Positions 54,301 to 61,957 are shown, counted from the stretch's first letter. The stretch is 64,000 nucleotides of DNA from Candidatus Omnitrophota bacterium (GCA_022072175.1 JAJVIE010000013.1:27930-91929); one strand, 5' to 3'. Notes: generated from the sequence alone by a model not told the origin. Made by a program: numbers and translations.

Positions 54301-54763
54301 TCTCAGGCGTCAACTCCGGATAGCCATCATCGGCCCATTGACGCCAGCCCTTTCGGATCATTGGATACTTCAAACGATACGGCCCGTACATAAGACGATG
54401 GAACGTAAAACCTTTGGCGCACTGACGAGGATTCCAATTGGGTGTGGCCTTGTTGCCATAGAGGTCCGAATAGGTCTCGTAATCGTACTGCGACCCCAGG
54501 CGGACAACGACGCCGTTACGGACATAGGCCTTCGCCCGGCAGGCATGCGTATCGTTGGGAGAGCACACCCAAGAGAAGGTGTCATCGTATCGGTACTGGT
54601 CCCTGTAGATCTTCTCCCAGTCACGGTTCGGATAGAAAGCCAAGGGATTCTCGACATCTTGCACCGGCTCGAAAGCCCAAAGCGGGAACTTGCCGGACGT
54701 GGCGGCCACACCGGCGGCCGTGATCGCCGAGATCTTGATGAATTCTCGTCTAGTCAATGCCAT
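51320..54763 (-). CDS. nxrA: Molybdopterin catalytic (alpha) subunit, NXR/NarG type II family, Tat-exported
   Basis: An 1147-aa subunit with a Tat signal (TRREFIK at residues 4-10, then AITAAGVAATSG). The [4Fe-4S] site near the N-terminus reads C67-x3-D71-x3-C75-x39-C115. The likely Mo-ligand Asp lies in NADCDFNDLRSSKLIIQHGKN (about Asp292). MoCo-domain motifs IHQGEGINHWFHATEANRAAY and GNIGKPGAGCYGW are present. The NXR-like beta subunit and b/c-heme subunit support a nitrite/nitrate role, but the direction of catalysis cannot be read from sequence. Confidence 0.8.
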   Translation of the reverse strand: MALTRREFIKISAITAAGVAATSGKFPLWAFEPVQDVENPLAFYPNRDWEKIYRDQYRYDDTFSWVCSPNDTHACRAKAYVRNGVVVRLGSQYDYETYSDLYGNKATPNWNPRQCAKGFTFHRLMYGPYRLKYPMIRKGWRQWADDGYPELTPENKSKYKFDSRGTDQLEKATWEEAYTYMGKAFIAIAKRYSGEDGKKRLLDQGYPEEMLKPMEGAGTRTFKMRGGMGLLGVFGKYGMYRLCNTMALLDTHVRGVGADKAKAGRTWSNYTWHGDQAPGHPWVHGLQNADCDFNDLRSSKLIIQHGKNLVENKMTDSHWFIECMERGAKLVTITPEYSPPATKSDYWIPIRPSTDAALFLGVTRLMIDNGWYDRDFVLRFTDLPLLVRTDTLKRLRAQEIFKDYVSALSKQGPSYVYQGLKEEQHKLLGDYVVWDTVRGTPIAITRDDVGGRFAARGLSPALEGRFRVRTVDGAEVEVMTTFSLYKEHLKDYDLDNVAEITHAPKELIVRLTEDLAKIKPAAIHQGEGINHWFHATEANRAAYLPLMLTGNIGKPGAGCYGWAGNYKAAVFQGSPWTGYGFKGWVAEDPFQPLLDPQAHGKDVHVKAYSKDEEPAYWNHGDRPLIVETPKEGRKVFTGDTHMPTPTKVMMFTNVNLINNAKHTYEMLKNVNPNIEMIVSIDIQMTASIEYADVALPANTWLEFEGLEVTASCSNPFLQIWKGGVKPIFDSRDDILILAQIAEKLGDLTGDTRFRDYWKFALEGNRDVYIQRLLDTSTTTAGYRLSDIMAGKYGPSGAALMLFRTYPRVAFWEQVHEDQPFYTDTGRLNSYADIPEAIEYGENFIVHREGPEATPYLPNVIVSSNPYVRPNDYGLPLDAEHWDERSVRNVKMPWPEVKASKNFLWERGFKFYCLTPKSRHRVHSLWSNVDWHEIWDSNFGDPYRMDKRSPGVGEHQVHINPQAAKDLGINDGDYVYIDANPADRPYVGAKPSDPFYKVSRLMLRARYNAAFPYNAIMLKHGTYIATEKSVKAHETRSDKRALSEGGMYQSNFRYGSQQSVTRNWHMPMHQTDTLFHKAKVFMSFIFGGEADNHAVNTVPKETLVRVVKAEDGGMGGKGVWAPATTGFTPSAESEAMRRYMSGGYVRTK

Positions 54764-54794
54764 GATCGTCTCCTAAGGGCTCGAAGAACAGGGG

Positions 54795-56438
54795 TCAATC
54801 ACCAATAACGAGTTCGTTCCAGATCGATACGGCCTTCTGGCCGTTGCGGTCGCGCTTGGATCCGTCCCACACCGCGAACGCGACACTGAGCCGATCGCCT
54901 TTCCTGAGATCCACACGTCCTTTTCCTCGAGCCGCCAAGTCCCGCACGAAGACCACGGACCAGACCCCGTCCTTCCACTCTCCCTTGACATCCACTGCGC
55001 CCTCGGTCACGCGTTGTGTCGTCAATGTCGAGAGCCCCTTCGCCATCGACTCTTCAACCGCACGGCGTCTATGAGGATCGGACAGCGAGTTGCCGGCGCC
55101 CCACCCGGTGATGAACATCGGGTCGTGGAACCGGGTCTGCGTGTCGGCCATCTCGACCGGATCCCCGGGTTTATAGTTCTTCTGCGCCGAGTACCAGTCG
55201 ATCGACGCGTTCGGGTATACCGTCTCGATGTCCTCTCGCCGCTCAAGGTCCTGCTGCCAAGCGGCTTTCCAGCTCCAGATCGTCACTGGCGCGTCGGCTG
55301 CGCCCATGGCAAAAGTCGGCAGGCGGTCGCTGTCCGATAGCTGGATCGCCACGCCATCGGAGAACGCCTGGATCGCGGTCGCCGTATCATTCTGCGAGGC
55401 GTCTTTCCAAGAAAGGTGGAAAGCGATCCTGTGCTCGTCGCGAAGGACCCGGACCATGATGCCTTGTACCCTGTCGTCCCGCCACCACAGAGGTGTCAGC
55501 GCGATATGCGTCGGCTCCTGCTGTTGCCACAGTACGTCCAGCGGCTCCTCGGGCGCTCTGTCGACGGTCCGGACATCCAGACGCGTACGCCGCACGAGCG
55601 AGAGCTTCTCCGCCTCAGGGTCCGACAGCGTCTGGACGTAGTGCACGAGGTTCCAGATCTCCTCATCGCTCAGTGCTTCCAGATATCCGGGCATCGGTGA
55701 GCCCGGAAGACCCGCTGCTATCCGATGGTAGAGGTCCCTCGAGTCCGAGGATCCTTTGAAAATGCCCGCCGTCAGATCTCTCGGACGAAGCGGAAGCCCT
55801 GAACTGTCGCTCATGGCCTGTTGACCGTCGCCTTTGCCGGAGTTACCGTGACAAGAAGCGCACGCCTTGACGAAGAGTTCCCTTCCGAGACCGAGACACT
55901 CATCGGTGACGGCCGGTTCGACGGTGACACCGATGAGTGATTCGGGGTCCGTTCGTGTCCGTACGACTTTCTCGACCAACGGCCAGGACAGACCCTCGGC
56001 CACCGATGATTCTGTCGCTTCGCCGGACTGCACTAACTCACCGACGCGGCTGAGATAGCGTACATAGTAGACCAACCCCCAGCGCTCTTCCTCGGTCAGA
56101 TGACCCCAGCCCGGCATCGAGGACCCCGGCATACCCCGGGTGATCGTCCTGAAGAGGTCTTGGTCCGTCGCCTGCATATCCTTGGTCGAGATCAGGCGGA
56201 ACTCGTTCTTGGTCAGATCGCGCGGTTTGGGATACAACAGATAGGCTGCCCGGCCATCCCCGGCGCCGGTCTGGCCATGGCAAACCGCGCATTGGGCCCG
56301 GTACAGATCCCTACCGACGTTGAATCTCTTTTCCGTGAGAGCCTGCTCGTCGGTAGACGCCGACTCGGCCGCGTACGCCGATCCGATCCCACACCACACG
56401 ATCCCGCACACGACCGCCAACGCTGATCTCAGTATCAT
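54795..56438 (-). CDS. Fused diheme cytochrome c and EB_dh heme-b subunit (NxrC-like)
   Basis: A 547-aa exported protein (signal peptide to about AYA-A23). Two cytochrome c domains carry CAVCH (50-54) and CASCH (193-197), each with GDG and a Met ligand (SSMPGW; SPMPGY). The last ~250 residues are an ethylbenzene-dehydrogenase-type heme-b domain (FHLSWKDASQNDT, FAMGAADAPVTIWSWKA, where Met and Lys may ligate heme). It would carry electrons between the FeS subunit and a soluble cytochrome. Its ATG overlaps the upstream stop by four bases. Confidence 0.85.
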   Translation of the reverse strand: MILRSALAVVCGIVWCGIGSAYAAESASTDEQALTEKRFNVGRDLYRAQCAVCHGQTGAGDGRAAYLLYPKPRDLTKNEFRLISTKDMQATDQDLFRTITRGMPGSSMPGWGHLTEEERWGLVYYVRYLSRVGELVQSGEATESSVAEGLSWPLVEKVVRTRTDPESLIGVTVEPAVTDECLGLGRELFVKACASCHGNSGKGDGQQAMSDSSGLPLRPRDLTAGIFKGSSDSRDLYHRIAAGLPGSPMPGYLEALSDEEIWNLVHYVQTLSDPEAEKLSLVRRTRLDVRTVDRAPEEPLDVLWQQQEPTHIALTPLWWRDDRVQGIMVRVLRDEHRIAFHLSWKDASQNDTATAIQAFSDGVAIQLSDSDRLPTFAMGAADAPVTIWSWKAAWQQDLERREDIETVYPNASIDWYSAQKNYKPGDPVEMADTQTRFHDPMFITGWGAGNSLSDPHRRRAVEESMAKGLSTLTTQRVTEGAVDVKGEWKDGVWSVVFVRDLAARGKGRVDLRKGDRLSVAFAVWDGSKRDRNGQKAVSIWNELVIGD

Positions 56439-57061
56439 CTGGACGCCCCTCTATCATCGAATGCCTGCCATACCCGAAGGTCCGCCTGATAGCGGGCTCT
56501 AGACACCAAATCCTGATACGTCACCCGGGCATCACGGTATGTACCGGACTCCGCCCGATCCAACGAGAAGAAGACCAACGACGCTTTATCGGCCGTATAG
56601 CTGCAGGCCTGATAGCCGAGCCGCTCCGCTATCGACGAGTCCCAAAGCTCCTGTAGACGTCCTTCAAGCTGCCCGTCCGGGTCGGGTACCGCTGCTCCGG
56701 TCGTGATCGGATGACCGAAGCAGGGATCCACCATGTCAGACGCCTTCATGAAATAGTGGGCGACGAACGTCTGCAACAGTGCGTGATCGAACAACCTCAT
56801 CGGCTGCATCCGGAGGGTGACCTGTTTCAGTCCTTCTCCGATGGCGTGCACGGTTATACCCTCTTCTTTTCGCCCCATGGCCCTATGGATGGACACCGTC
56901 ATCGTAGAGTTCGCCAACAGAGGGAACTCGTCCCGGATCCTCCCGAAGCCCTCCTTGACGATGTTCGGATCGACTCTCCGGCCACGATGAGCCGCCAAGA
57001 TCTCCGCATCTTCGAAGAATCCGGGTTCGAAATCGATGTCCGACCCCGGTCTATCTTTCAC
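56435..57061 (-). CDS. Unknown protein with SDMVDPCF motif (paralogue 1)
   Basis: About 208 aa, without a signal peptide. FMKASDMVDPCFGHP and LEGRLQELWDSSIAERL align with the protein at 48191-49009, but this one lacks the C-terminal CxxC part. A GTG at 57061 gives an 11-nt overlap with the AroC-like gene; it then overlaps the cytochrome gene by four bases. Probably an assembly protein; family unknown. Confidence 0.6.
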   Translation of the reverse strand: MKDRPGSDIDFEPGFFEDAEILAAHRGRRVDPNIVKEGFGRIRDEFPLLANSTMTVSIHRAMGRKEEGITVHAIGEGLKQVTLRMQPMRLFDHALLQTFVAHYFMKASDMVDPCFGHPITTGAAVPDPDGQLEGRLQELWDSSIAERLGYQACSYTADKASLVFFSLDRAESGTYRDARVTYQDLVSRARYQADLRVWQAFDDRGASR

Positions 57062-57974
57062 GGTAATAGCCCGCTGTCTCGAACGCCACCATGGCCTCGG
57101 CGACCACGGCACAGGCCGGCACTGCCGTCACGTCCGAACGCTCGACCACGGCGAAAGCGGTCCGTTTGGTTCGCAGCTCGACCGATGCCAAGGGCCGCAT
57201 GAGAGTGGCGATCGGCTTCATCGCCGCCGTGACGATGAGATCCCGGTCATCCGCACGCACCTCGACACCTTTGACGGCCTGTACGGACATGACCCCGAAC
57301 ACCAGACGGGTGTGCAACTCTTTGTCCTCCAGGGCATATCCCGGGAGTCCGCGCACCCAAACCTCGAACAGACCTCCCAATGTGTCTCCGTCCCTCTTGG
57401 CCCGATCGATGCGAGCGAGCATGCGAGCGGAGGCTTCTCGGTCGCAGCAGCGGACGGCATTCTTGTCAGCTGTCTCTCGGATCCTCTCGAAGCTCCGCGG
57501 ACGACCCGCTGCGCTGACCCCGCCTATCGCGATCACATGACTGGCGATCCCGACCCCCTTCAGCGCCAGATACTGCTTGCAGATGCTGCCCACCGCGACC
57601 CTCGCCGCGGTCTCACGAGCACTGGCGCGCTCCAAGATATCCCGAGCATCCTCCCGGTCGTACTTCAGGACCCCGGCTAGATCCGCGTGCCCCGGCCGCG
57701 GCCGCGTGACGGCAGGCAGGACGTCGATCTTGAAATCCTTGTTCCAGATCCGTATGGCTATCGGGGACCCTGAAGCGAAGCCATCATCGACACCGGACAG
57801 GATCTCAGCTCGATCCTGTTCGATGGACATCCGCCCGCCGCGTCCGTGGCCCATTTGACGTCTGACCAGTTCGGCATCGATGGAGCGGACATCGATCGGG
57901 GTCCCCGCATCGATACCTTCAACGATAGCCGTCAGACACCTGCCATGGGACTCTCCGGCGGTCAAAAAACGCAT
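57051..57974 (-). CDS. Chorismate-synthase homologue lacking the conserved GGISxG core region
   Basis: A 307-aa protein that clearly belongs to the AroC family: MRFLTAGESHG (His10), GRGGRMSIEQDRAEILSGV, RPRPGHADL (His96), ARETAARVAVGS, GDTLGG, MKPIATLMRPL, and ERSDVTAVPACAVVAEAM. Relative to normal AroC (350-390 aa) the stretch between KGVE (238) and IVTAAMKP (247) has lost about 40 residues, including the N-x-AGG-x-x-GG-x-S-x-G segment that contacts FMN and substrate. The frame is continuous, so this is not a frameshift. GAGGG precedes the ATG by five bases. It is unlikely to be the housekeeping enzyme. Confidence 0.8.
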   Translation of the reverse strand: MRFLTAGESHGRCLTAIVEGIDAGTPIDVRSIDAELVRRQMGHGRGGRMSIEQDRAEILSGVDDGFASGSPIAIRIWNKDFKIDVLPAVTRPRPGHADLAGVLKYDREDARDILERASARETAARVAVGSICKQYLALKGVGIASHVIAIGGVSAAGRPRSFERIRETADKNAVRCCDREASARMLARIDRAKRDGDTLGGLFEVWVRGLPGYALEDKELHTRLVFGVMSVQAVKGVEVRADDRDLIVTAAMKPIATLMRPLASVELRTKRTAFAVVERSDVTAVPACAVVAEAMVAFETAGYYRER

Positions 57975-58049
57975 CGAAACCCTCGGGATCCGATCCGGAC
58001 CGCGTACACGCTTGGATCTCCGCGGTTCAAGGACAGCTCGGCTCACCGC

Positions 58050-59843
58050 TCAGACCACCGGGAGCACGACGGTTTCCAATTTGCTCTGCAAAGCGCGAAG
58101 ATCCGCGACGAAGACCTCTCGAGCCGCTACGGATTCCTCGCGGATGGCGTCGGCTAGACCTCTGTAGTACTGGATGCCGTCCAATAGGTTCTGCTTGAAC
58201 TCATCGAAGTGGCTCAGCTCCTTTTGGGTGGCTTGATGGCACTTCTCAGCGACGAATTCGATGAGATGGTTGATATACAGGCCGAGTTCATTGACGAGAA
58301 CATGCGGCCTGCGCACCGACGGATCGAGCACGTTGGCCCTGCTGTAGATGTGGTCCACCATCTCCTTCAGGGAGAAGATCCTCGAGTAGTACGCGATGTT
58401 CGGGCCAGGGCAGATCGCGGGGGCCAGTTCGACGTTGGCGTATCTGAGACCGCTTTTCAATAGAGCGCTGTCACCCAGATCATGGCAGACACAGGCCTTA
58501 TCCACGATCTTGTCGTACTCTCGAGAGTATTCCTCCTCGGACAGCCCACTTTTCTTGAGCTCGTCGATCTTGCGTTTCTGGTAGGCGTACGATGCCGTAC
58601 AGATCGGCACGGCGGTGAACTCCGTGTTGAAAGCCATATAGCCGTTCATACAAGGGCTCCCAGGCCGACCTTCGCGTATCCGTCTCAGACGCACCTCCTC
58701 GCTGACGGAGGTCCTCAAGCTGTAGATCGGCACTCCCATCGGGGACAACTTTGTCAGCCGGACATCCTCACCCGTCGCCTGCACGAGACGCTCGAGCGTC
58801 ACATCGTCCACGCTGGTGGCTTCAGGCACCAGTAGGAATGGCGTACCCCAACCGGTACCGTCCAGTTCATAGTAGCGTCGAAGGAAACGATCCTCGTTCC
58901 CCGTGCCGATCCCGCCTTGGGCCGTGACCCGGCATCGGAGAGCAGAGGCGAGCACCGGGACACCTCTGTCTTGCACGGCTTTCCTGTAGATCTCGGATAG
59001 CTGAGCGGTGAACTCCGCTCTTTTCTGCTTGAATTCCTCAAGCACCATCCCCATCAGATGGCCGACCGTCGCAAAAGCATGTCCTCCACAGTTGAGTCCC
59101 GACTCGATACGGTACTCCCAGACCCAGATCCCTTTTTTGGCGAAGATCCTGCCTTGCGTGAACGCTGAACGAAAATCGCTGACCTTGAGGATGATCTTCT
59201 TTTTCGCGGCTCCATCGGCATCCGCGTAGAAGTCCCCGAACTCCTCGAAATAGCTGAACAGGTGCGGGTTGACGCCCGCGGATAGGACGATCGTATCCCC
59301 GTACCGGCTCTTGGCGAAACCCCGCAGCGCGGACATCGCATCGGACTGCTCGCGCTCCAACGGCTGTCCTTCACGGTAGTTCGGCCTATCGAGTTTGGTC
59401 AGGATATTGACACCGATCGAGCCCGCCGTGACCTTCCTCCTCAAGGATCCCTGGAGCTGGACCTTCTCTTCGGGATCGTGTGTGGAGAGCATCCGCAGAT
59501 ACTCCTCCTTGATCGGGGAGTCCTCAGGCAACAGTTCATGATATTTGGTGATCTCACTCCCCGGCTCAAAAGCGGAGCATCGGACCTCCTTGACCTGACG
59601 GGACACGATACCGCCGACCAGATCGATATACTCCGTGATCCGCCGCGCGCGCGAGTCCGGCGCATCCTTGGGTATCGGTACGTACGTCTGTCCGTAGACC
59701 GCGGAGTAATGTTCGCGCATCTTCTCCATCAGATTGTCGTCGACCGACATGACGGATGAGATGCCGTATCGGCCGACCTTGAGGGGTGTATCGATCGTAA
59801 AGCCCGTGCCCATCACCGGGATATGGAACGAATGTACTTGCAC
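58050..59843 (-). CDS. FabK/nitronate-monooxygenase-like TIM-barrel protein of unknown function
   Basis: A 597-aa protein. The middle part has the flavin TIM-barrel pattern of FabK/NMO/PfaD enzymes: ESGLNCGGHAF (247-257), VTAQGGIGTGNEDRFLRRYYELDGTGWGTPFLLVPE (306-341). Extra N- and C-terminal regions carry conserved-looking Cys motifs: GSPCMNGYMAFN, PICTAS, ACVCHDLG, AICPGPN. The GTG at 59843 has GGAGG six bases upstream and overlaps the DGC-protein stop. The fold is inferred by motif, not proven. It may be a flavin-dependent reductase acting with the ketosynthase. Confidence 0.65.
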   Translation of the reverse strand: MQVHSFHIPVMGTGFTIDTPLKVGRYGISSVMSVDDNLMEKMREHYSAVYGQTYVPIPKDAPDSRARRITEYIDLVGGIVSRQVKEVRCSAFEPGSEITKYHELLPEDSPIKEEYLRMLSTHDPEEKVQLQGSLRRKVTAGSIGVNILTKLDRPNYREGQPLEREQSDAMSALRGFAKSRYGDTIVLSAGVNPHLFSYFEEFGDFYADADGAAKKKIILKVSDFRSAFTQGRIFAKKGIWVWEYRIESGLNCGGHAFATVGHLMGMVLEEFKQKRAEFTAQLSEIYRKAVQDRGVPVLASALRCRVTAQGGIGTGNEDRFLRRYYELDGTGWGTPFLLVPEATSVDDVTLERLVQATGEDVRLTKLSPMGVPIYSLRTSVSEEVRLRRIREGRPGSPCMNGYMAFNTEFTAVPICTASYAYQKRKIDELKKSGLSEEEYSREYDKIVDKACVCHDLGDSALLKSGLRYANVELAPAICPGPNIAYYSRIFSLKEMVDHIYSRANVLDPSVRRPHVLVNELGLYINHLIEFVAEKCHQATQKELSHFDEFKQNLLDGIQYYRGLADAIREESVAAREVFVADLRALQSKLETVVLPVV

Positions 59844-60214
59844 TAGCGTCCTCCGTTTCGGGCCGAAGCAAGGTCCTTCTCGATCAGGGACCGCATCGAT
59901 CCGGCCTCCTTGGGATCGAAATCCTCGTGGTATCTCTTCCGGATACCCCATTCGGAAAGATCGTAATGGATGTGGCTGGCCAACCCTTCCCTGTTAAGAC
60001 AATGCTCGGCACAGCGCAACTTGCAGCCGTCCAGGACTACGATCGTGTCGGCCGCCTTGGCCTTCTCGATGAGCGGCCGGACGCCTCCGCCGATCCCGGC
60101 GATGCAGGACATCTCGGCGATCCCCGTCCTATCCAGATCGATCGCGATACGGTTGGCCATCTGCGCGGCGGACGAACAACCCGAACAGGAGTACACGAGC
60201 ACTTTGCGCGCCAT
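59843..60214 (-). CDS. DGC-domain cysteine-rich protein (putative zinc binding)
   Basis: A 123-aa protein matching DGC-domain proteins: VLVYSCSGCSSAAQMAN at the start, then VVLDGCKLRCAEHCL with the DGC motif. These are predicted metal-binding or redox proteins without an established role. An ATG at 60214 gives the conserved start; a GTG at 60229 would overlap the ketosynthase stop. Confidence 0.7.
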   Translation of the reverse strand: MARKVLVYSCSGCSSAAQMANRIAIDLDRTGIAEMSCIAGIGGGVRPLIEKAKAADTIVVLDGCKLRCAEHCLNREGLASHIHYDLSEWGIRKRYHEDFDPKEAGSMRSLIEKDLASARNGGR

Positions 60215-60225
60215 CTTCGGACCTG

Positions 60226-61440
60226 TCACCGGTAGCTGCGCAACACCAGACAGGCGTTGGTCCCCCCAAAACCGAAGCTATTGGACATGACCGTCCTCAG
60301 ATCGACAGGCTCTTCTACTCGCGTGACGATCGGGAACGCCTGCGCTCTGTCGTCCAGTCTGTCGATATTCGCCGAAGGCGCTATAAAACCCTGATCCATC
60401 ATCAGTAGGCAGTAGATCGCTTCATGCACACCCGCGGCGCCGAGAGAGTGCCCGGACAGGGACTTCGTCGAACTGATCCTCGGCACCCTCTCGCCGAAGA
60501 CCTCCCGGATCGCCTCGAGTTCCTTGATGTCCCCCACCGGCGTACCTGTCCCATGAGCGTTGATGTAATCGACCGGCTCCGGGACATCCCGGAGAGCCTC
60601 GCGCATGCAACGGACCGCACCCTCACCCGTAGGCACAACCATGTCCGTGCCATCCGATGCCGCCCCATAACCTGCGATCTCCGCGTGGATCTTCGCACCC
60701 CTACCCAGGGCGTGCTCCAGTTCCTCGAGGACCAAGATACCTCCACCGCCGGAGATCACAAATCCATCCCTATCGGTGTCGTAGGGTTTGGATGCCTTCT
60801 CAGGCGTACGATTGTACTTGGAGGACAGGGCCCCCATCGCGTCGAACAGAACGCTCAACGTCCAATGTTCCTCCTCTCCGCCGCCGGCAAAAACGATGTC
60901 TTGACGGCCTGAACGGATCTGCTCCATCGCGTTACCGATGCAATGCGCGCTGGTCGCGCAGGCGGATGAGATCGAGTAATTGATCCCCTTTATCCCGAAA
61001 GAGCTAGCTAGACAGGCGGATACGGTACTGCTCATGGTCCGGGGGACCATCATCGAGCTCACCCGACCGATCCCTTTGCTGCGAAGCAGGTCGATCGCCT
61101 CGACCAGGTTAGCCGACGAAGCCCCGCCCGACCCCGCGATCAACCCAGTGCGCGGATCCGAGACGAGTTCACGTCCCAGGCCAGCGTGCTCTATGGCCTC
61201 CTCCATGGACAGATAAGCATACGCCGCTGCATCGCCCATAAAACGGCGTTTTTTGCGGTCGATCCTATCCGTGCGACCCTCGACGATGCTACCCGCCACT
61301 TGGCTACGCAACCCCAGCGCTTCATAGTCGTTCTTGAAACGGATGCCGGAGAGCCCGCATTTCAGGGACCGGAGCACTTCTTGTCTGTTCGAACCTAGAC
61401 AAGACACGACCCCATAGCCAGTTACGACCACCCTTCTCAT
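60226..61440 (-). CDS. FabF-like beta-ketoacyl-ACP synthase
   Basis: A 404-aa KAS II-type condensing enzyme with a complete triad: Cys161 in [11 protein letters not shown], His296 in [12 protein letters not shown], and His331 in [14 protein letters not shown], with the terminal [10 protein letters not shown]. No acyl-carrier protein, ketoreductase or malonyl transferase lies near, so it is unlikely to be the housekeeping FabF and may belong to a special pathway with the three genes downstream. GAGG precedes the ATG at 61440. First gene of the cluster. Confidence 0.85.
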   Translation of the reverse strand: MRRVVVTGYGVVSCLGSNRQEVLRSLKCGLSGIRFKNDYEALGLRSQVAGSIVEGRTDRIDRKKRRFMGDAAAYAYLSMEEAIEHAGLGRELVSDPRTGLIAGSGGASSANLVEAIDLLRSKGIGRVSSMMVPRTMSSTVSACLASSFGIKGINYSISSACATSAHCIGNAMEQIRSGRQDIVFAGGGEEEHWTLSVLFDAMGALSSKYNRTPEKASKPYDTDRDGFVISGGGGILVLEELEHALGRGAKIHAEIAGYGAASDGTDMVVPTGEGAVRCMREALRDVPEPVDYINAHGTGTPVGDIKELEAIREVFGERVPRISSTKSLSGHSLGAAGVHEAIYCLLMMDQGFIAPSANIDRLDDRAQAFPIVTRVEEPVDLRTVMSNSFGFGGTNACLVLRSYR

Positions 61441-61472
61441 CCGAACATCCTCTGGGATACGCAAGAACGGCA

Positions 61473-61501
61473 CTTACACAATGACGGTGGTAGGGTAACA
61501 A
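61473..61501 (-). promoter_or_regulatory. Candidate activator-dependent promoter of the 14-gene run
   Basis: Minus strand: TTGTTA, 17 bases, TGTAAG. The weak -10 fits a promoter that needs an activator. The predicted start is near 61465. Confidence 0.4.
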
Positions 61502-61518
61502 TTCGTGAGATAGATGTA

Positions 61519-61534
61519 TGTGACGTTTGTCACA
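61519..61534. promoter_or_regulatory. CRP/FNR-family operator TGTGA-N6-TCACA
   Basis: TGTGACGTTTGTCACA has perfect five-base half-sites with a six-base spacer, the CRP (or HcpR-like) consensus. Its centre (61526.5) is about 61 bp upstream of the predicted start, the class-I position. It is the only such box I noticed in the window. Confidence 0.7.
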
Positions 61535-61713
61535 CTACACACATCAAGGAACCCAAACCCTGCTAAGAACGACCCAAGCGACGAACGCCCCCTATCACAG
61601 ATAGCGTCGGGATTCGGAAGAACAGGCTCGCAGACGTGGTCCGGAGGGGCCCTCCCCGAGGAACCATGTCCGGTAGGTCACTAGCGCTCCCGAACGGGTG
61701 GTGTGCATCTTCA

Positions 61714-61930
61714 GGACTCGGGACTCGGGACTCGGGGCTCATAAAAGACGGAGCTTACTCCATCTTTTGATCTTCCGAGTCCCGATCCCCTAGACCCGAG
61801 TCCCGACAAGCGGCAGGACCCGTTCGGGATAGAGAAAGGGTCGATGCGGTGAGGGGGATAAACCCTAAAAGACGATATGGATGTCTCCCAGTGCAAGTCT
61901 GGGGTCTGATCTTACGAGCCCCGAGTCCCG
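61714..61930. repeat. Inverted-repeat cluster upstream of the oxidoreductase run
   Basis: Three tandem GGACTCG units (61714-61734) run into CGGGACTCGGGGCTC (61726-61740), whose exact reverse complement is at 61916-61930; an internal copy of GAGTCCCG lies at 61777-61805. CCCGAACGGGT (61689-61699) pairs with ACCCGTTCGGG (61819-61829). Segment 61815-61903 matches parts of the element at 10271-10714, including 35 of 43 bases at 61860-61902. No gene is visible in the 517-bp spacer 61441-61957. Confidence 0.65.
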
Positions 61931-61957
61931 AACCCCGATGCCCGAGGAGTCGTCTGG

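Noticed and set aside
51320..54763. Membrane-bound cytoplasmic NarG
   Set aside because: The twin-arginine signal, c-type cytochrome subunit and tat genes point to a periplasmic enzyme; no NarI gene is present in the run.
57051..57974. AroC-like gene as a pseudogene
   Set aside because: The frame is uninterrupted, has a good Shine-Dalgarno, and all remaining motifs are intact; an in-frame loss is more likely than decay.
61714..61734. CRISPR-like array (GGACTCG repeats)
   Set aside because: The repeat is 7 bp in tandem without spacers, and no cas gene is present.
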